Positions 35,769 through 46,078 are shown, counted from the stretch's first letter. The stretch: 64,000 bases of DNA from Neobacillus cucumis (GCF_016107705.1 NZ_JAEHGC010000001.1:186001-250000), one strand, 5' to 3'. Program-made: numbers and translations. Notes: generated by a model not told the origin, from the sequence alone.

Positions 35769-36560
35769 ATGAAAACAAAACGATCTTCATTATTATTGAT
35801 TGCTCTATTATCTTTAACAACATTATTACTTTCAGCTTGTTCTAGTCAGGCTCAAGGCGGAAAAAGTACTGGTTTTTTCCATACCTATTTTGTACATCCC
35901 TTTTCGGTTGTGATTCAAACTGTTGCAGATTTTTTCAACGGAAATTATGGATTAGCAATTATCCTTGTTACCCTTGTCATCCGACTCATTCTGATGCCAT
36001 TAATGTTGAAGCAATATAAAAATCAAATGGGTATGAAGGAAAAAATGGACGTGCTAAAACCTGAGATGGATGCCATCCAGAAAAAGATGAAGGCTGAAAC
36101 GGACCCGAAAAAGAAGCAGGAGCTTCAGGCAGAAATGATGGGCCTTTACCAAAAACATGGGGTCAATCCATTAAATATGGGTTGCTTGCCACTCCTTATC
36201 CAAATGCCTATTTTGACAGGATTCTATTATGCAATACGTGGATCCCAAGAAATTGCTCATCATAAGTTTTTATGGTTTAGCCTTGGTCACCCTGATATTG
36301 CGATTACGATTATTGCCGGTGTAATTTATTATTTTCAATTTAAGGTCTCTCAATCCAATATGCCTACCCCGCAGCAACAGCAAATGAAGTATATGGGATT
36401 ATTATCTCCATTAATGATTGTAATGTTCTCATTTCAAGCACCAGCTGCACTCCCGCTTTACTGGGTAGTCGGGGGAACATTCTTAATCATTCAAACCATG
36501 ATCAGCCGAAAATTGTATCAAAATCATAAAAAAGAAGAAGTAGCCGTTAAGCAAAAATAA
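35769..36560 (+). CDS. yidC2: membrane protein insertase YidC2 (YqjG-like) lipoprotein
   Basis: The 263-aa protein inserts proteins into the cytoplasmic membrane. A lipoprotein signal ends in LLLSACSS. The five-helix YidC core is recognisable: TLVIRLILMPLMLKQYKNQ with the conserved groove arginine, a charged hairpin KPEMDAIQKKMK, and MGCLPLLIQMPILTGFYYAI. Expression is probably controlled by the MifM-like ORF upstream, which suggests that this is the inducible paralogue and that a constitutive SpoIIIJ is elsewhere. Confidence 0.92.
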   Translation: MKTKRSSLLLIALLSLTTLLLSACSSQAQGGKSTGFFHTYFVHPFSVVIQTVADFFNGNYGLAIILVTLVIRLILMPLMLKQYKNQMGMKEKMDVLKPEMDAIQKKMKAETDPKKKQELQAEMMGLYQKHGVNPLNMGCLPLLIQMPILTGFYYAIRGSQEIAHHKFLWFSLGHPDIAITIIAGVIYYFQFKVSQSNMPTPQQQQMKYMGLLSPLMIVMFSFQAPAALPLYWVVGGTFLIIQTMISRKLYQNHKKEEVAVKQK

Positions 36561-36563
36561 GAT

Positions 36564-36603
36564 TATAAAAGGAAGCATCTTTATCTGATGCTTCCTTTTA
36601 TAT
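36564..36603. terminator. bidirectional terminator
   Basis: AAAAGGAAGCATC and GATGCTTCCTTTT form the stem, between yidC2 and the convergent crcB genes. Confidence 0.9.
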
Positions 36604-36957
36604 TTTCTTCCCAATTAATATTCCTAAAAAAGCAAGGATGATTCCCGCAAGATAACTAATGACCAAATAGCGAAAAAAAAGTTTATTTTTTTTGCCTTTT
36701 TTAAGACCGGAGAGTTCCAGCTTAAAGGTGGAGAAAGTAGTAAATGCACCCATAAAACCAACACCAAGCAGATTATACAAATGGCCTTTAACGGGAATTC
36801 CAACAATAAGTCCCAACAAAAAAGCACCGGTTAAATTGACCGTTAAGGTTCCTATTGGGAATCCGGATTGATTATGTTTTTGAAACGATTTGCTAATGAT
36901 AAAGCGGCCAATGGCCCCAAAAAATCCGCCAAGTGAGACAAAAAGTACTTCAGTCAT
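36598..36957 (-). CDS. crcB2: fluoride channel subunit CrcB/FluC (second of pair)
   Basis: The 119-aa four-helix protein is a Fluc fluoride exporter subunit. The motifs GGFFGAIGRFIISK, FPIGTLTVNLTGAFLLG and GFMGAFTTFSTFKLE carry the conserved Asn and the phenylalanine pairs of the pore. It overlaps the preceding crcB gene by four bases (ATGA). Gram-positive paralogue pairs may form heterodimeric channels. No fluoride riboswitch (crcB motif) was found upstream of the pair. Confidence 0.9.
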   Translation of the reverse strand: MTEVLFVSLGGFFGAIGRFIISKSFQKHNQSGFPIGTLTVNLTGAFLLGLIVGIPVKGHLYNLLGVGFMGAFTTFSTFKLELSGLKKGKKNKLFFRYLVISYLAGIILAFLGILIGKKI

Positions 36958-37343
36958 TTTGCTTTCCCCGTTTCATTCCCAAAATTCTGCCCCATTTTAA
37001 CAAATAAAAGACCGCCAAATAAACTAAACAAAACATAGATCAATCCCTTAATATAAGCCTCCGCTTCCATTAAGCGAACTGTTTCCAAGCAAAAAGTCGA
37101 AAAGGTAGTATAGGAACCAACCACTCCTGTTGAAAAAGCAGTAATAAAATAGGGGTGAAGCTTTTTGGATTGACCAAACCTGCTTGTAAACCACCCCAGC
37201 AGAAAAGCTCCAGTTAAATTAATCAGAAGTGTGCCGATGGGAAAACGTTCCCCCCAAATATTAACCGCTAGAAGGGATAAACCATATCGCAATAAACTTC
37301 CAATGATTCCACCCATTCCAACAAACAAATATACCAAATTCAA
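36954..37343 (-). CDS. crcB1: fluoride channel subunit CrcB/FluC (first of pair)
   Basis: The 129-aa protein shows the same Fluc pattern: GGIIGSLLRYGLSLL, FPIGTLLINLTGAFLLGW and GVVGSYTTFSTFCLE. It is the first gene of the pair and is translationally coupled to the second. The start follows CGAGGTG. It should dimerise, probably in opposite orientation with its partner, to expel fluoride. Confidence 0.9.
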   Translation of the reverse strand: MNLVYLFVGMGGIIGSLLRYGLSLLAVNIWGERFPIGTLLINLTGAFLLGWFTSRFGQSKKLHPYFITAFSTGVVGSYTTFSTFCLETVRLMEAEAYIKGLIYVLFSLFGGLLFVKMGQNFGNETGKAK

Positions 37344-37482
37344 ACACCTCGATAACCGAATAAAAAATCCATTTCATTTTAACATATCCATGTTTTTCTT
37401 TCGTCATAACCGCTTGAATATTTTTATTTATAAATGGAATGCTATCCTTGAAACAACTTAGAAAAAGGAGTGTTTGGACAGC

Positions 37483-38046
37483 ATGAAAAAGACTGCTTTC
37501 TTAATTGGTTCCCTTGTCTTTAGTCTTTACTTAACAGGGTGTGGTAAAAATAATGTTAATGATGATGTGGCAAATCGAAATCGAAACGTAAACGAACCAA
37601 CAAGGGTAAACTATAATCCTCACGGTGGACCAGCGGTTACGGGTGTAGACAATTCTGATACAAGACTTAACCGTAATAACGTTACAGATGTCCGTAATGA
37701 CAACAATGTTGATAATCGAATGAGTGTGGCCGACGAAGCGGCAGATCGGGTATCCGACCTTTCCGAAGTAGATTCAGCAACTGTAATTGCTTCAGATGAT
37801 AATGCATATGTAGCTGTTAAATTGTCTGGCAATGATAAATTAACGAATAAACTTGAAGATAAAATTTCTGACAAAGTGAAGTCAGTAGACCATGATATCG
37901 ATAATGTTTATATTTCTGCCAATCCAGATTTCTTTGGTCAAATGAATCAATGGGCCGGTGATATTCGCGATGGCAGACCGGTAACCGGGTTCTTTAAAGA
38001 ATTTTCCGATTCTATCCGCCGCGTCTTCCCAGACTTAAAAGATTAA
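37483..38046 (+). CDS. YhcN/YlaJ-family sporulation lipoprotein
   Basis: The 187-aa protein has a lipoprotein signal ending in LYLTGCGKN, then an Asn/Arg-rich low-complexity linker, then a YhcN/YlaJ domain (VADEAADRVSDLSEVDSATV, AYVAVKLS and VYISANPDFFGQM). Members are spore inner-membrane or cortex-associated lipoproteins that affect germination. ATG 37483 is preferred over TTG 37474. The N-rich linker suggests a surface-exposed spacer. Confidence 0.82.
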   Translation: MKKTAFLIGSLVFSLYLTGCGKNNVNDDVANRNRNVNEPTRVNYNPHGGPAVTGVDNSDTRLNRNNVTDVRNDNNVDNRMSVADEAADRVSDLSEVDSATVIASDDNAYVAVKLSGNDKLTNKLEDKISDKVKSVDHDIDNVYISANPDFFGQMNQWAGDIRDGRPVTGFFKEFSDSIRRVFPDLKD

Positions 38047-38062
38047 ATAACTTCTGTTGCAA

Positions 38063-38092
38063 AAATGCCTGGCGATTGCCAGGCATTTCTAA
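38063..38092 (+). terminator. terminator of the YhcN-like gene
   Basis: AAATGCCTGGC and GCCAGGCATTT form the stem. Confidence 0.85.
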
Positions 38093-38134
38093 TTTTTCAA
38101 TTTGACCGCGGGCTATGCCTGTGTCTGAATGTCT

Positions 38135-38338
38135 TTATACTTCTTGGAAATATTCTTTGTAAAATCCGCCAACTTTACCTGTATTGTCAACGATGTAATA
38201 AAATTCTTCTGTTTCATTTTTTACATCATATTCTTTACCGGCAGTTAAAGCACGATTAACAATATATTTTTTGGCATCCGTATGTACACATTTTACTTTT
38301 TTTAATGTTTCACGGTCACGCCATGTTAAATGGATCAT
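38135..38338 (-). CDS. DUF6501-type small protein
   Basis: The 67-aa protein starts MIHLTWRDRETLKKVKCVHT and ends in GKVGGFYKEYFQEV. It resembles small conserved Bacillus proteins annotated as DUF6501; the function is unknown. The start at 38338 follows AAAGGGTGG; the longer frame from 38479 adds poorly conserved sequence that overlaps a repeat remnant. Confidence 0.65.
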   Translation of the reverse strand: MIHLTWRDRETLKKVKCVHTDAKKYIVNRALTAGKEYDVKNETEEFYYIVDNTGKVGGFYKEYFQEV

Positions 38339-38455
38339 TGCGGCCACCCTTTCCATTGTTGTCCATCTTCTAGTATAATCAATCACGGCAGGCACGCGCA
38401 ACCATCTAAGTATTTTATTCGACTTAATAATTACTTGGTCTGTTAAACTTAGTTG

Positions 38456-38484
38456 TTGATTTCCTGATTTCCGCTCCAATCACC
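38456..38484. repeat. remnant of the GC-rich repeat (terminal scar)
   Basis: TGATTTCCGCTCCAATCA joins the left end (TGATTTCCGCTCCA) and right end (TTCCGCTCCAATCA) of the ~130-bp repeat found at 8701-8830, with the inner ~110 bases missing. Confidence 0.55.
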
Positions 38485-38505
38485 TTTGTTCTTTAACATA
38501 GGAAA

Positions 38506-39276
38506 TCACTTAAGAATATCACCAAAAACGATAATTGGTTCCTTCGCTATTGGTGGATCTATTTCAACCTGAAAAGGTCTGTCACCTTTTAATTTATGGA
38601 TGCTCGTCAAAATTTCACTATTCTTTTTATCATGAAAAACAAGATCAGTTTTGCCCACTTTTAATTTATTTTTAGATTCAATTGGTACTCCCAACAATCG
38701 AGCCCAGTCATCAGTAACTTGCTCAACATTTGAAACGACAAAGGAAATTGATTTAACTGATTGATTTTCCTGCTTTGGCGGCAGCATTCCGGTTCGTTTT
38801 AGATCTTCGAATCTATCTTGGTCACTCTGATTCCATTGAATGAAAAATGGATAGGGAAGCGGTCCGTCTTGCTGGATAAACAACATCTTCCATGAAATCT
38901 CTACTCCATCATCCCGCAGTCTTTTTCCTTCAAAAATTTCCGTCGGATGATATCCTTTCGTTTTTAAATCTTCCTTTAACCTGACAATATGACTCGTTCG
39001 GAAACAAATCTGGCCAAAACCTTCAAATTGTTTGCTGTCATTTAAGAGCTGCGATATTAACGGATTCTCTGATTGGTTTGCCACCTCTGGATTTTCAACT
39101 GCTAAATATTCAATATACGATAATCCGAAATACAGTAAGCTATTATAGGTACCCCAGTTAATATGACTACCTCCACGAATGGCTTTTAGCCCATATTTCT
39201 CCCACTCGAGTATTGCTTGGGCAGGGTTACGATTTATAAAATGGACAATATGATCCAATTGTAACAACTCAATCAT
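38506..39276 (-). CDS. VOC/glyoxalase-like protein
   Basis: The 256-aa protein starts with LLQLDHIVHFINRNPAQAIL, typical of the glyoxalase-like VOC fold, with a following GGSHINWGTYNSLLYFGLSYIEYLA in two blocks. A second half (SVKSISFVVSNVEQVTDDWARL) repeats the fold. Metal-binding His and Glu residues can be proposed (His9, Glu57) but not confirmed. The substrate is unknown. It is a single gene with a weak upstream ribosome site. Confidence 0.75.
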   Translation of the reverse strand: MIELLQLDHIVHFINRNPAQAILEWEKYGLKAIRGGSHINWGTYNSLLYFGLSYIEYLAVENPEVANQSENPLISQLLNDSKQFEGFGQICFRTSHIVRLKEDLKTKGYHPTEIFEGKRLRDDGVEISWKMLFIQQDGPLPYPFFIQWNQSDQDRFEDLKRTGMLPPKQENQSVKSISFVVSNVEQVTDDWARLLGVPIESKNKLKVGKTDLVFHDKKNSEILTSIHKLKGDRPFQVEIDPPIAKEPIIVFGDILK

Positions 39277-39458
39277 CTCCTTCCTATTGCTTGTCTTTAT
39301 TTTAACCTGAATCGTATCGCGGTTCTATTGAAATGCTTTTCATTAATTTGTTAGAAATTTTTATGATTAAGGGGTTTTCATTTTAAATGAAAACCATTAC
39401 AATAATAAAAACTGAATATTCAATCCATTTTTCCGAGGGGGCATTTAAGGTGAAAATT

Positions 39459-39584
39459 ATGAGTAACGAGCAGTTGGTTGTGTCATATCGGGATGCATTA
39501 AAGTCTGGTAAGGAAAAGGAATGGATCAAAATTTTGAAGGATGAAATTCAACGTCGTGGATTGAGACCGTTTAAGAAAAACTGA
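39459..39584 (+). CDS. Sda-like sporulation kinase inhibitor
   Basis: The 41-aa product reads MSNEQLVVSYRDALKSGKEK and ends LKDEIQRRGLRPFKKN. This fits Sda, a helical hairpin that binds the dimerisation domain of KinA: S-x-E-x-L-x-x-S-Y-x-x-A in helix 1 and E-I-x-R-R-x-L in helix 2. AAGGTG precedes the ATG at 39459. A longer frame from 39387 is possible but its N-terminus is not Sda-like. If right, it delays sporulation in response to replication or other stress. Confidence 0.65.
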   Translation: MSNEQLVVSYRDALKSGKEKEWIKILKDEIQRRGLRPFKKN

Positions 39585-39605
39585 TTTCCTATTTAAAATT
39601 GTAAC

Positions 39606-39638
39606 AAACCGCCGAGAACTCTCGGCGGTTTTCTAATT
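39606..39638. terminator. bidirectional terminator
   Basis: AACCGCCGAGA and TCTCGGCGGTT form an 11-bp stem between the Sda-like gene and odhB. Confidence 0.9.
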
Positions 39639-39645
39639 TAAAGTA

Positions 39646-40914
39646 TTAACCTTCCAAAAGAAGTGATTCCGGATCTTCAATCATTTCCTTCACTTTGGCT
39701 AGGAAGCTTACAGCCTCTTTTCCATCGACAATTCGATGATCATAAGATAGCGCAATATACATCATCGGGCGGTTCTCCATTTTATCTTTATCAATGGCAA
39801 CCGGACGAAGCTTGATACTATGCATTCCCAAAATTCCTACTTGCGGGCCGTTTAAAATCGGAGTGGACATTAAGGAACCAAATACCCCGCCATTTGTAAT
39901 CGTAAAGGTACCGCCCTGCAGGTCACTCAACGCTAATTTATTGTCTCTTGCCTTTTTCGCTAATTCACCAATGTTGCCTTCGATTTCAGCAAAGGATTTA
40001 CGATCAGCATCACGAACAACAGGAACAATAAGGCCATCTTCAGTGGAAACAGCGACACCAATATCATAAAACTGTTTAATTAACAGTTCTTCTCCTTGAA
40101 TTTCCGCATTAAGAAGCGGGAATTGTTTCAAAGCTCCAACTACAGCTTTTGTAAAGAAAGACATAAATCCAAGACGGACATCGTGCTGTTCAAAGAACCG
40201 GTCTTTTCTTCGCTTTCTCAAGTCCATGACGGCTGTCATATCAACTTCGTTAAAGGTTGTAAGCATTGCAGTTGTTTGACTAACTTCCAACAAGCGCTTA
40301 GCAATTGTTTGTCTGCGTCTTGACATTTTTTCACGTATAACTGGTTTTGCCGGATCTTGTGCAACTGCCGGTGCAGCAGGTGCCGCTTTAGCAGCTGGTT
40401 TTGCTGCATTTGGCTGATAGGATGATACATCCTGTTTGCGAACCCGTCCTAGTGGATCAGCAGTTGGAACACTCTGTAAATCAATCCCTTTTTCCCTTGC
40501 CAGCTTTCTTGCTGCCGGAGAAGCAATCGGACGCTGCCCGTTCCCTTCTGTATTTTCTGAAACAGGTGCAGGGTTCGCATTAACAGATTGTGAAGATTCC
40601 ATAACCGGTTGTTGAGCCTTAGGTTGTGCCGCAGCTTCCGGTTTCGGTTCTGAAGGTGCAGTTGTTTCGGCACCTGTAGCATTTTCATTTACGATTGCAA
40701 TGGCTTCACCAACGTTAACCGTATCTCCCTCTTCATATTTTTGTTCCGTTAAAACTCCTGCATAGTCAGAGATAATCTCCACATTTACCTTATCTGTTTC
40801 GAGTTCTACCAGGTATTCGCCCTTCTCTACAAATTCACCAACATTTTTAAGCCATTTAGCAATTGTACCCTCACTAATGGATTCTGCTAATTCGGGAACT
40901 TTTATTTCAGCCAT
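39646..40914 (-). CDS. odhB: 2-oxoglutarate dehydrogenase E2, dihydrolipoyl succinyltransferase
   Basis: The 422-aa protein has a lipoyl domain with the lipoylated lysine in [12 protein letters not shown] (about 40-50), a proline/alanine-rich linker, an E3-binding domain ([16 protein letters not shown]) and a catalytic domain ending with the active-site [13 protein letters not shown]. It transfers succinyl groups in the TCA-cycle complex. It overlaps odhA by eight bases and is translated from the same mRNA. E3 (lpd) is encoded elsewhere. Confidence 0.95.
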   Translation of the reverse strand: MAEIKVPELAESISEGTIAKWLKNVGEFVEKGEYLVELETDKVNVEIISDYAGVLTEQKYEEGDTVNVGEAIAIVNENATGAETTAPSEPKPEAAAQPKAQQPVMESSQSVNANPAPVSENTEGNGQRPIASPAARKLAREKGIDLQSVPTADPLGRVRKQDVSSYQPNAAKPAAKAAPAAPAVAQDPAKPVIREKMSRRRQTIAKRLLEVSQTTAMLTTFNEVDMTAVMDLRKRRKDRFFEQHDVRLGFMSFFTKAVVGALKQFPLLNAEIQGEELLIKQFYDIGVAVSTEDGLIVPVVRDADRKSFAEIEGNIGELAKKARDNKLALSDLQGGTFTITNGGVFGSLMSTPILNGPQVGILGMHSIKLRPVAIDKDKMENRPMMYIALSYDHRIVDGKEAVSFLAKVKEMIEDPESLLLEG

Positions 40915-43756
40915 TGTTTAACCCTCCATCTTCTGCCCTCGTTAATGCTGCATTTATAATTTTAGATTGATAAAGCTTATGAACATTTGGATCTCCCTCT
41001 GCGGGGCTAGACCGTCTTCTGCGACCAATATATTGAACACGAATACCATTTGTGGCGATTTCATTTAATCGCGGTTCTACAAAATACCAGGCACCCATAT
41101 TTTTCGGTTCCTCTTGTATCCAGAAAATCTCTTTTACATTTTTATATTGATTAAAAATATTTTTTAAAATTTCTGTTGGGAACGGGTAAATTTCCTCTAA
41201 ACGTAAAATTTGCAACCATTCATTATCTGGGTAATTTTTTAATTGCTCAGCTAAATCGATCGCAATTTTACCGCTACAAAGTACAATTCGCTCTACTTTA
41301 TCTTCTTTACCATCATGGTTAAACTGTTCCATTACCGGTCTAAATTCGCCTGTACTTAATTCGCTCGCCGGTGAAGAAACAAGCGGATTCCTCAATAGAC
41401 TTTTTGGTGACATGATGACAAGCGGTCGAATCTCTTCTTTTAAAAGCAGTGCTGCTTGTCTTCGTAACAAATGAAAATATTGTGCTGCACTTGTAAGGTT
41501 GGCAACCGTCCAGTTTTTTTCAGCAGCTAATTGTAAAAATCTTTCTACTCTACCGCTGGAATGTTCAGGTCCCTGTCCTTCATATCCATGAGGCAATAAT
41601 AAAACTAGGCCTGATTTCTGTCCCCATTTTGCTCTTCCCGCAGCAATAAATTGGTCGAACATTACCTGGGCCGCATTCGCAAAATCACCATATTGTGCTT
41701 CCCAAATCACCAGTGTTTCCGGTGCGAAAATATTATAGCCATATTCGAAACCAACCACTGCCGCTTCTGTCAACGGGCTATTATGAATAGCAAATGATGC
41801 TTTTGAATCAGAAATTTGATGAAGAGGAGAAAATGTCTTACCAGTAACAGAATCATGCAAGACTAAATTCCGGTGCGCAAATGTACCGCGTTCGGAATCC
41901 TGACCGGTCATCCGGATAGGAGTACCCTCTTTTAAGATGGTTGCAAAAGCCAATGTTTCTGCCAACGCCCAATCAACCTTGCCATTCTCCTCAAATGCAT
42001 CCACGCGTCGGTTGAGAATCTTTTCTAGTTTATTAAATACTTTGAAATCAGATGGCCATTGAAGCAGTTCGTGATTGATTTGTTTTAGCTGATCCTGTGG
42101 AACACTTGTTGCGATTGTTGGCTCCTCTTCAAGGAATACCGGAATCTCTGGTTCCGCTGTTTCATGTTCACCTTTATATTTTGAAACTTTTTCATAGGCA
42201 GCTTGCAGTTTCCCCTGAATTTCTGCCTCCATCTGTTTAAACTCTTCATCCTTAATAATTCCTGCCGCTATAAGTTTATCGGCATATAAATCCTTAATAA
42301 CCGGATGTTTGTGAATTAATGTATACATTTGCGGACTAGTTGTCATCGGCTCATCCATTTCGTTATGTCCAAATCTTCTATATCCAACTAAGTCGATTAG
42401 GAAGTCTTTTTGAAATACTGAGCGATATTCAGCTGCTAATGCTGCAGCTTCAAGCACTGCTTCCGGATCGTCACCATTTACATGTAAAATTGGAACTTCG
42501 AATCCTTTTGCCAAATCACTTGCATAACGGGTAGATCTAGAATCACGAGATTCGGTTGTAAATCCGATCGTGTTGTTCGATATGATGTGAATCGTTCCAC
42601 CGGTGCGGTATCCATTTAAACGGCTAAGATTTAATGTTTCCGCTACAATACCTTCACCAGGAAATGCCGCATCGCCATGAATTAAGATCGCAAGCGAGGC
42701 TTTCAAGTTTTCAACTGGATAGCCTGGTTCTTTTCGATTATCCTGAGCTGCTCTCGTATACCCTTCAACCACAGCTCCCACATATTCCAAATGGCTTGGG
42801 TTATTGGCGAGTGTCACTTTTGCCTTTTTGGAATTTTCACCTGTAATTTGGCGATTTAAACCAAGATGATATTTCACATCTCCTGTCCAGCCAAAGTTGA
42901 TACCAATTGACCCTTCTGAAGGAACAAGTTCCTTATTCGGGGCATGCTGAAACTCAGCAAAAATCATTTCATACGGTTTTCCTAGGACATGTGCAAGAAC
43001 ATTCAGCCTGCCTCGATGAGCCATTCCGATATTAATCGTTTCCGCACCGTCAACCACTGCTTCCGAAATAATTTCATCAATCAAAGGAACCATTGTGTCC
43101 AAGCCTTCAATTGAAAATCTTTTTTGACCCACGAAGGTTTTATGAAGGAATTTTTCAAAAGCATCCACTTCAATTAACCGTTTAGTAATTTTTAACTTTT
43201 TCTCGTTTGTTAAATTGCTGTGGAGATTTCCTTTTTCGATTTTATCACGAAGCCAATTTTTTTCCTCGACATTATGTACGTGGTCATACTCATACGCAAT
43301 TGACTTTGTGTAGATTTCCTTTAGCCAAAGGTAGGCATCATATGCCGTTTTAATTGCTGCCGGTGGATTGGTTAACATAATGTTAGCTGTCATTGCTTTT
43401 AAATCTTCCACACTAAGCCCGTAATAAGCGGGATCAATTAATTCGACTTCCTCCCTTTTATTTCCTAAAGGATAAATACTAGCAGCAAGATGACCATATC
43501 CACGGATATTTTCCGCAAGCTTAACGGCTGCTAATATTTTTTCTGTTTGAACCGACCTTGTTTCAGGAACAACCTGAACATTATCCTGCAAAAGTGAAAA
43601 ATCAGCTTCATTCATTTGCTCAAATAGCAATCTCATTTCCGGATCAATGGATTCGGGATTTTGTTGATAATTTTCAAATTGCTCAATAACATATCCAAGA
43701 TTGGGGCCAAAAAAACTCTCCAAATAAGCTTTTTTGTCTACATTTGGTCTGTTCAT
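40907..43756 (-). CDS. odhA: 2-oxoglutarate dehydrogenase E1
   Basis: The 949-aa thiamine-diphosphate enzyme decarboxylates 2-oxoglutarate. Recognisable parts are the N-terminal [16 protein letters not shown], the active-site [19 protein letters not shown], the ThDP-binding [18 protein letters not shown], and the second-half [13 protein letters not shown] and [18 protein letters not shown]. It is the first gene of the odhAB operon. The ATG follows GGAGGGGAATAAAG. Confidence 0.96.
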   Translation of the reverse strand: MNRPNVDKKAYLESFFGPNLGYVIEQFENYQQNPESIDPEMRLLFEQMNEADFSLLQDNVQVVPETRSVQTEKILAAVKLAENIRGYGHLAASIYPLGNKREEVELIDPAYYGLSVEDLKAMTANIMLTNPPAAIKTAYDAYLWLKEIYTKSIAYEYDHVHNVEEKNWLRDKIEKGNLHSNLTNEKKLKITKRLIEVDAFEKFLHKTFVGQKRFSIEGLDTMVPLIDEIISEAVVDGAETINIGMAHRGRLNVLAHVLGKPYEMIFAEFQHAPNKELVPSEGSIGINFGWTGDVKYHLGLNRQITGENSKKAKVTLANNPSHLEYVGAVVEGYTRAAQDNRKEPGYPVENLKASLAILIHGDAAFPGEGIVAETLNLSRLNGYRTGGTIHIISNNTIGFTTESRDSRSTRYASDLAKGFEVPILHVNGDDPEAVLEAAALAAEYRSVFQKDFLIDLVGYRRFGHNEMDEPMTTSPQMYTLIHKHPVIKDLYADKLIAAGIIKDEEFKQMEAEIQGKLQAAYEKVSKYKGEHETAEPEIPVFLEEEPTIATSVPQDQLKQINHELLQWPSDFKVFNKLEKILNRRVDAFEENGKVDWALAETLAFATILKEGTPIRMTGQDSERGTFAHRNLVLHDSVTGKTFSPLHQISDSKASFAIHNSPLTEAAVVGFEYGYNIFAPETLVIWEAQYGDFANAAQVMFDQFIAAGRAKWGQKSGLVLLLPHGYEGQGPEHSSGRVERFLQLAAEKNWTVANLTSAAQYFHLLRRQAALLLKEEIRPLVIMSPKSLLRNPLVSSPASELSTGEFRPVMEQFNHDGKEDKVERIVLCSGKIAIDLAEQLKNYPDNEWLQILRLEEIYPFPTEILKNIFNQYKNVKEIFWIQEEPKNMGAWYFVEPRLNEIATNGIRVQYIGRRRRSSPAEGDPNVHKLYQSKIINAALTRAEDGGLNNG

Positions 43757-43924
43757 TCTTTATTCCCCTCCAATCAAAACCTTATTTTCATAGTCTTTAT
43801 TACTATTACCCATTCATACAAAAAAACCAGCGCTAAACAAAAAAATCATTTTTATATTTTTCACCATACAAACAGTAATAACGTGGACTACTATAGCATT
43901 ATAAACCTCTCTTGTCAGCTATTC

Positions 43925-43951
43925 AAAAGAAAAGGACCGAAAAATCGGCCC
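43925..43951 (-). terminator. terminator of the two-component operon
   Basis: GGGCCGA and TCGGTCC pair on the minus strand and are followed by TTTTCTTTT. Confidence 0.7.
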
Positions 43952-43966
43952 AAAAAAAAATATTTT

Positions 43967-45367
43967 TTAAACTGCAACAGGAAGAAGAATGTTTACCTTC
44001 GTCCCAATTCCCTCTTCACTTTCAATCGAAATTGCTCCATTATTTTTTTCAATCAACTGCTTTGCAATCGATAATCCCAATCCAGTCCCTCCATTTTCAC
44101 GGCTGCGGGCCTTGTCAATGCGATAGAAACGATTAAACACTTCAGACACATGTTCGGATGGAATCCCAATTCCATGATCAATAACCGATAATAAAACGTT
44201 TTTATCAATTCGATGACAGGTAATTTGAATTGTACGATTTTCCTTTGAATACTTAATGGAATTATCTAATAATATGATTAACACCTGCTGCAAATGTTGT
44301 TCTGACAATAGGGCCTGCGGAAGTCCAGATTCAAGTTCCATTAGAAATTGGAAATCCGGATGGACGACCTCAAGATTTTTGACTACTCTTTGTAAAACAA
44401 CAGGGATATTGGCCTTTTCACCACTTAAACTTCGTTGGTTTCCAGCTCTAGTTAATTCAAGTAAATCAACAACAAGCTTTTTTAATCGGGCCAGCTCCTG
44501 AAGCGATGCCTGTAAGGACTCATCTAGAATAGCCGGGTCTTTTTTGCCCCAGCGATTTAATAAAGATAAATGCCCCTCTAAAATAGATACAGGTGTCCTT
44601 AGTTCATGAGAAGCATCCTCTACAAATTGTTTTTGTTGAAGGAAGGATGTTTCAATTTCATCCATCATTTTATTAAATACATTTGTAAGTTCAGTTAATT
44701 CATCTTTTTGTTTATATACTTCCATTCGCCCCTGAAAGCCATTTTCTTTAATTCTTTTCATCGCATCCGTTAAGTCCCTGACAGGAGTCAAGAGTTGTCT
44801 TGCAAGGAAAAATCCACTGATAGCACTAAACAAAATAGCGGCAACCCCAAAAACGGTCATCACCCAGAAAAAATGGTCCATCATTTTTTGATAGTTGTTT
44901 AATTGACGGACGATTTCTATGGTTCCTTCAAAATTGGACCCTTTAATCGGTGACCTCGCAACAATGGCTTCTTTTCCCTCAGCCGAAATCTTTTCAATTA
45001 AGGACGTTTTTATTGGAGTGGGCTCCAATACAGTAAAATTACCATTCTTATCAGAAACGACCACTTCTCCTTTTTGGTCATAGACCCGGATTAATTGGTC
45101 CTTATCATTCATTTTTCGTAAAAAATCTCTACTATTTTTTATATCTTCGCGTGTTAATGAGTCTGCTTTTTCCTTGAAATACGTTTTCAAATCCGTAATT
45201 GTCCGATTTACGGCAATTTCTTCCCGACTCATCATCCATTTAGAAACAGTATGATATTCCAAAAAACTAAATAAAAAGAAAGTAAAAAAAATGGCTGTAG
45301 AACCGCTTAGTACGAGCTTGTTTTGCCATGAAAGCCTATTTAAATAAAATTTAAGTTTTTTGATCAT
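43967..45367 (-). CDS. sensor histidine kinase, YkoH-like
   Basis: The 466-aa protein has a first membrane helix (about 20-40), an extracellular sensor region, a second helix (FFWVMTVFGVAAILFSAISG), a HAMP domain (RQLLTPVRDLTDAMKRI), a HisKA domain with the His in DASHELRTPVSILEG, and an HATPase domain with LLDNSIKYSKEN and GGTGLGLSIAKQLIE. It overlaps the response-regulator gene by four bases. The pair resembles YkoG-YkoH of B. subtilis; the signal is unknown. Confidence 0.88.
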   Translation of the reverse strand: MIKKLKFYLNRLSWQNKLVLSGSTAIFFTFFLFSFLEYHTVSKWMMSREEIAVNRTITDLKTYFKEKADSLTREDIKNSRDFLRKMNDKDQLIRVYDQKGEVVVSDKNGNFTVLEPTPIKTSLIEKISAEGKEAIVARSPIKGSNFEGTIEIVRQLNNYQKMMDHFFWVMTVFGVAAILFSAISGFFLARQLLTPVRDLTDAMKRIKENGFQGRMEVYKQKDELTELTNVFNKMMDEIETSFLQQKQFVEDASHELRTPVSILEGHLSLLNRWGKKDPAILDESLQASLQELARLKKLVVDLLELTRAGNQRSLSGEKANIPVVLQRVVKNLEVVHPDFQFLMELESGLPQALLSEQHLQQVLIILLDNSIKYSKENRTIQITCHRIDKNVLLSVIDHGIGIPSEHVSEVFNRFYRIDKARSRENGGTGLGLSIAKQLIEKNNGAISIESEEGIGTKVNILLPVAV

Positions 45368-46041
45368 CTCATAACATATCCCGTACCGCGAACTGTTTGG
45401 ATATAGCTTCCCTCATGATCATCATCAATTTTTGTACGTAAATACCGGACATAGACATCCACAACATTTGTCTCGACACCGGTATTATAGCCCCAAACCT
45501 TATTTAAAAGAACTTCTCTTGTTAAAACGATATTGATATTGCTCATGAAAATCACCAGCAAATCATATTCGCGCTTTGTCAAATTAATGACCTTATCACC
45601 TTTTCTGACAACACAGGATTCAATTTCAACAGTGAGATCTTTGAAGGTTAAGGTAGTTAAGCCCCCGGAAGTTAAGGCTTCCGTTCTTCTGAGCACAGAC
45701 CTAAGACGTGCCAGCAGCTCTTCAATTGCAAAAGGTTTGATTAAATAATCATCTGCACCGCTGTCCAACCCGGAAACTCGATCAAGCACACTGTCCCTCG
45801 CTGTAATCATAATAATCGGAAGTGTTTTATTTGTTTGCCTTATTCTGCGGCATACTTCCACTCCATTTAATTCAGGCAGCATTAAATCCAGCAGGATGGC
45901 ATCCCAATTTTCAGACAAAGCGGCCTGCAAACCGCTCCGTCCGTCAGAACAAACCATGGTTTCATAACCCTCATACTTTAATTCAAGCTCGATAAACCTT
46001 GATAAATTTTTTTCATCTTCAATGATTAAAATTCTTGGCAT
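45364..46041 (-). CDS. OmpR-family response regulator, YkoG-like
   Basis: The 225-aa protein has a receiver domain (RILIIEDEKNLSRFIELEL, phosphoacceptor Asp in DAILLDLMLPELNG, conserved Lys in YLIKPFAIEELLAR) and a winged-helix DNA-binding domain (NLTKREYDLLVIFMSN, VDVYVRYLRTKID and VRGTGYVMR). It should bind DNA when phosphorylated by the downstream kinase. A small membrane protein gene lies 37 bases upstream on the same strand. Confidence 0.92.
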   Translation of the reverse strand: MPRILIIEDEKNLSRFIELELKYEGYETMVCSDGRSGLQAALSENWDAILLDLMLPELNGVEVCRRIRQTNKTLPIIMITARDSVLDRVSGLDSGADDYLIKPFAIEELLARLRSVLRRTEALTSGGLTTLTFKDLTVEIESCVVRKGDKVINLTKREYDLLVIFMSNINIVLTREVLLNKVWGYNTGVETNVVDVYVRYLRTKIDDDHEGSYIQTVRGTGYVMR

Positions 46042-46078
46042 CTATTCCACGCTCGCATATAAATTTGACATATTACTA

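Noticed and set aside
37344..37480. Fluoride riboswitch upstream of the crcB pair
   Set aside because: The conserved GG-GATG-G and CGCC-type core of the crcB motif could not be found.
40096..40583. Short ORFs antisense to odhB
   Set aside because: They are shadows of the alanine/proline-rich linker coding sequence and lack ribosome sites.
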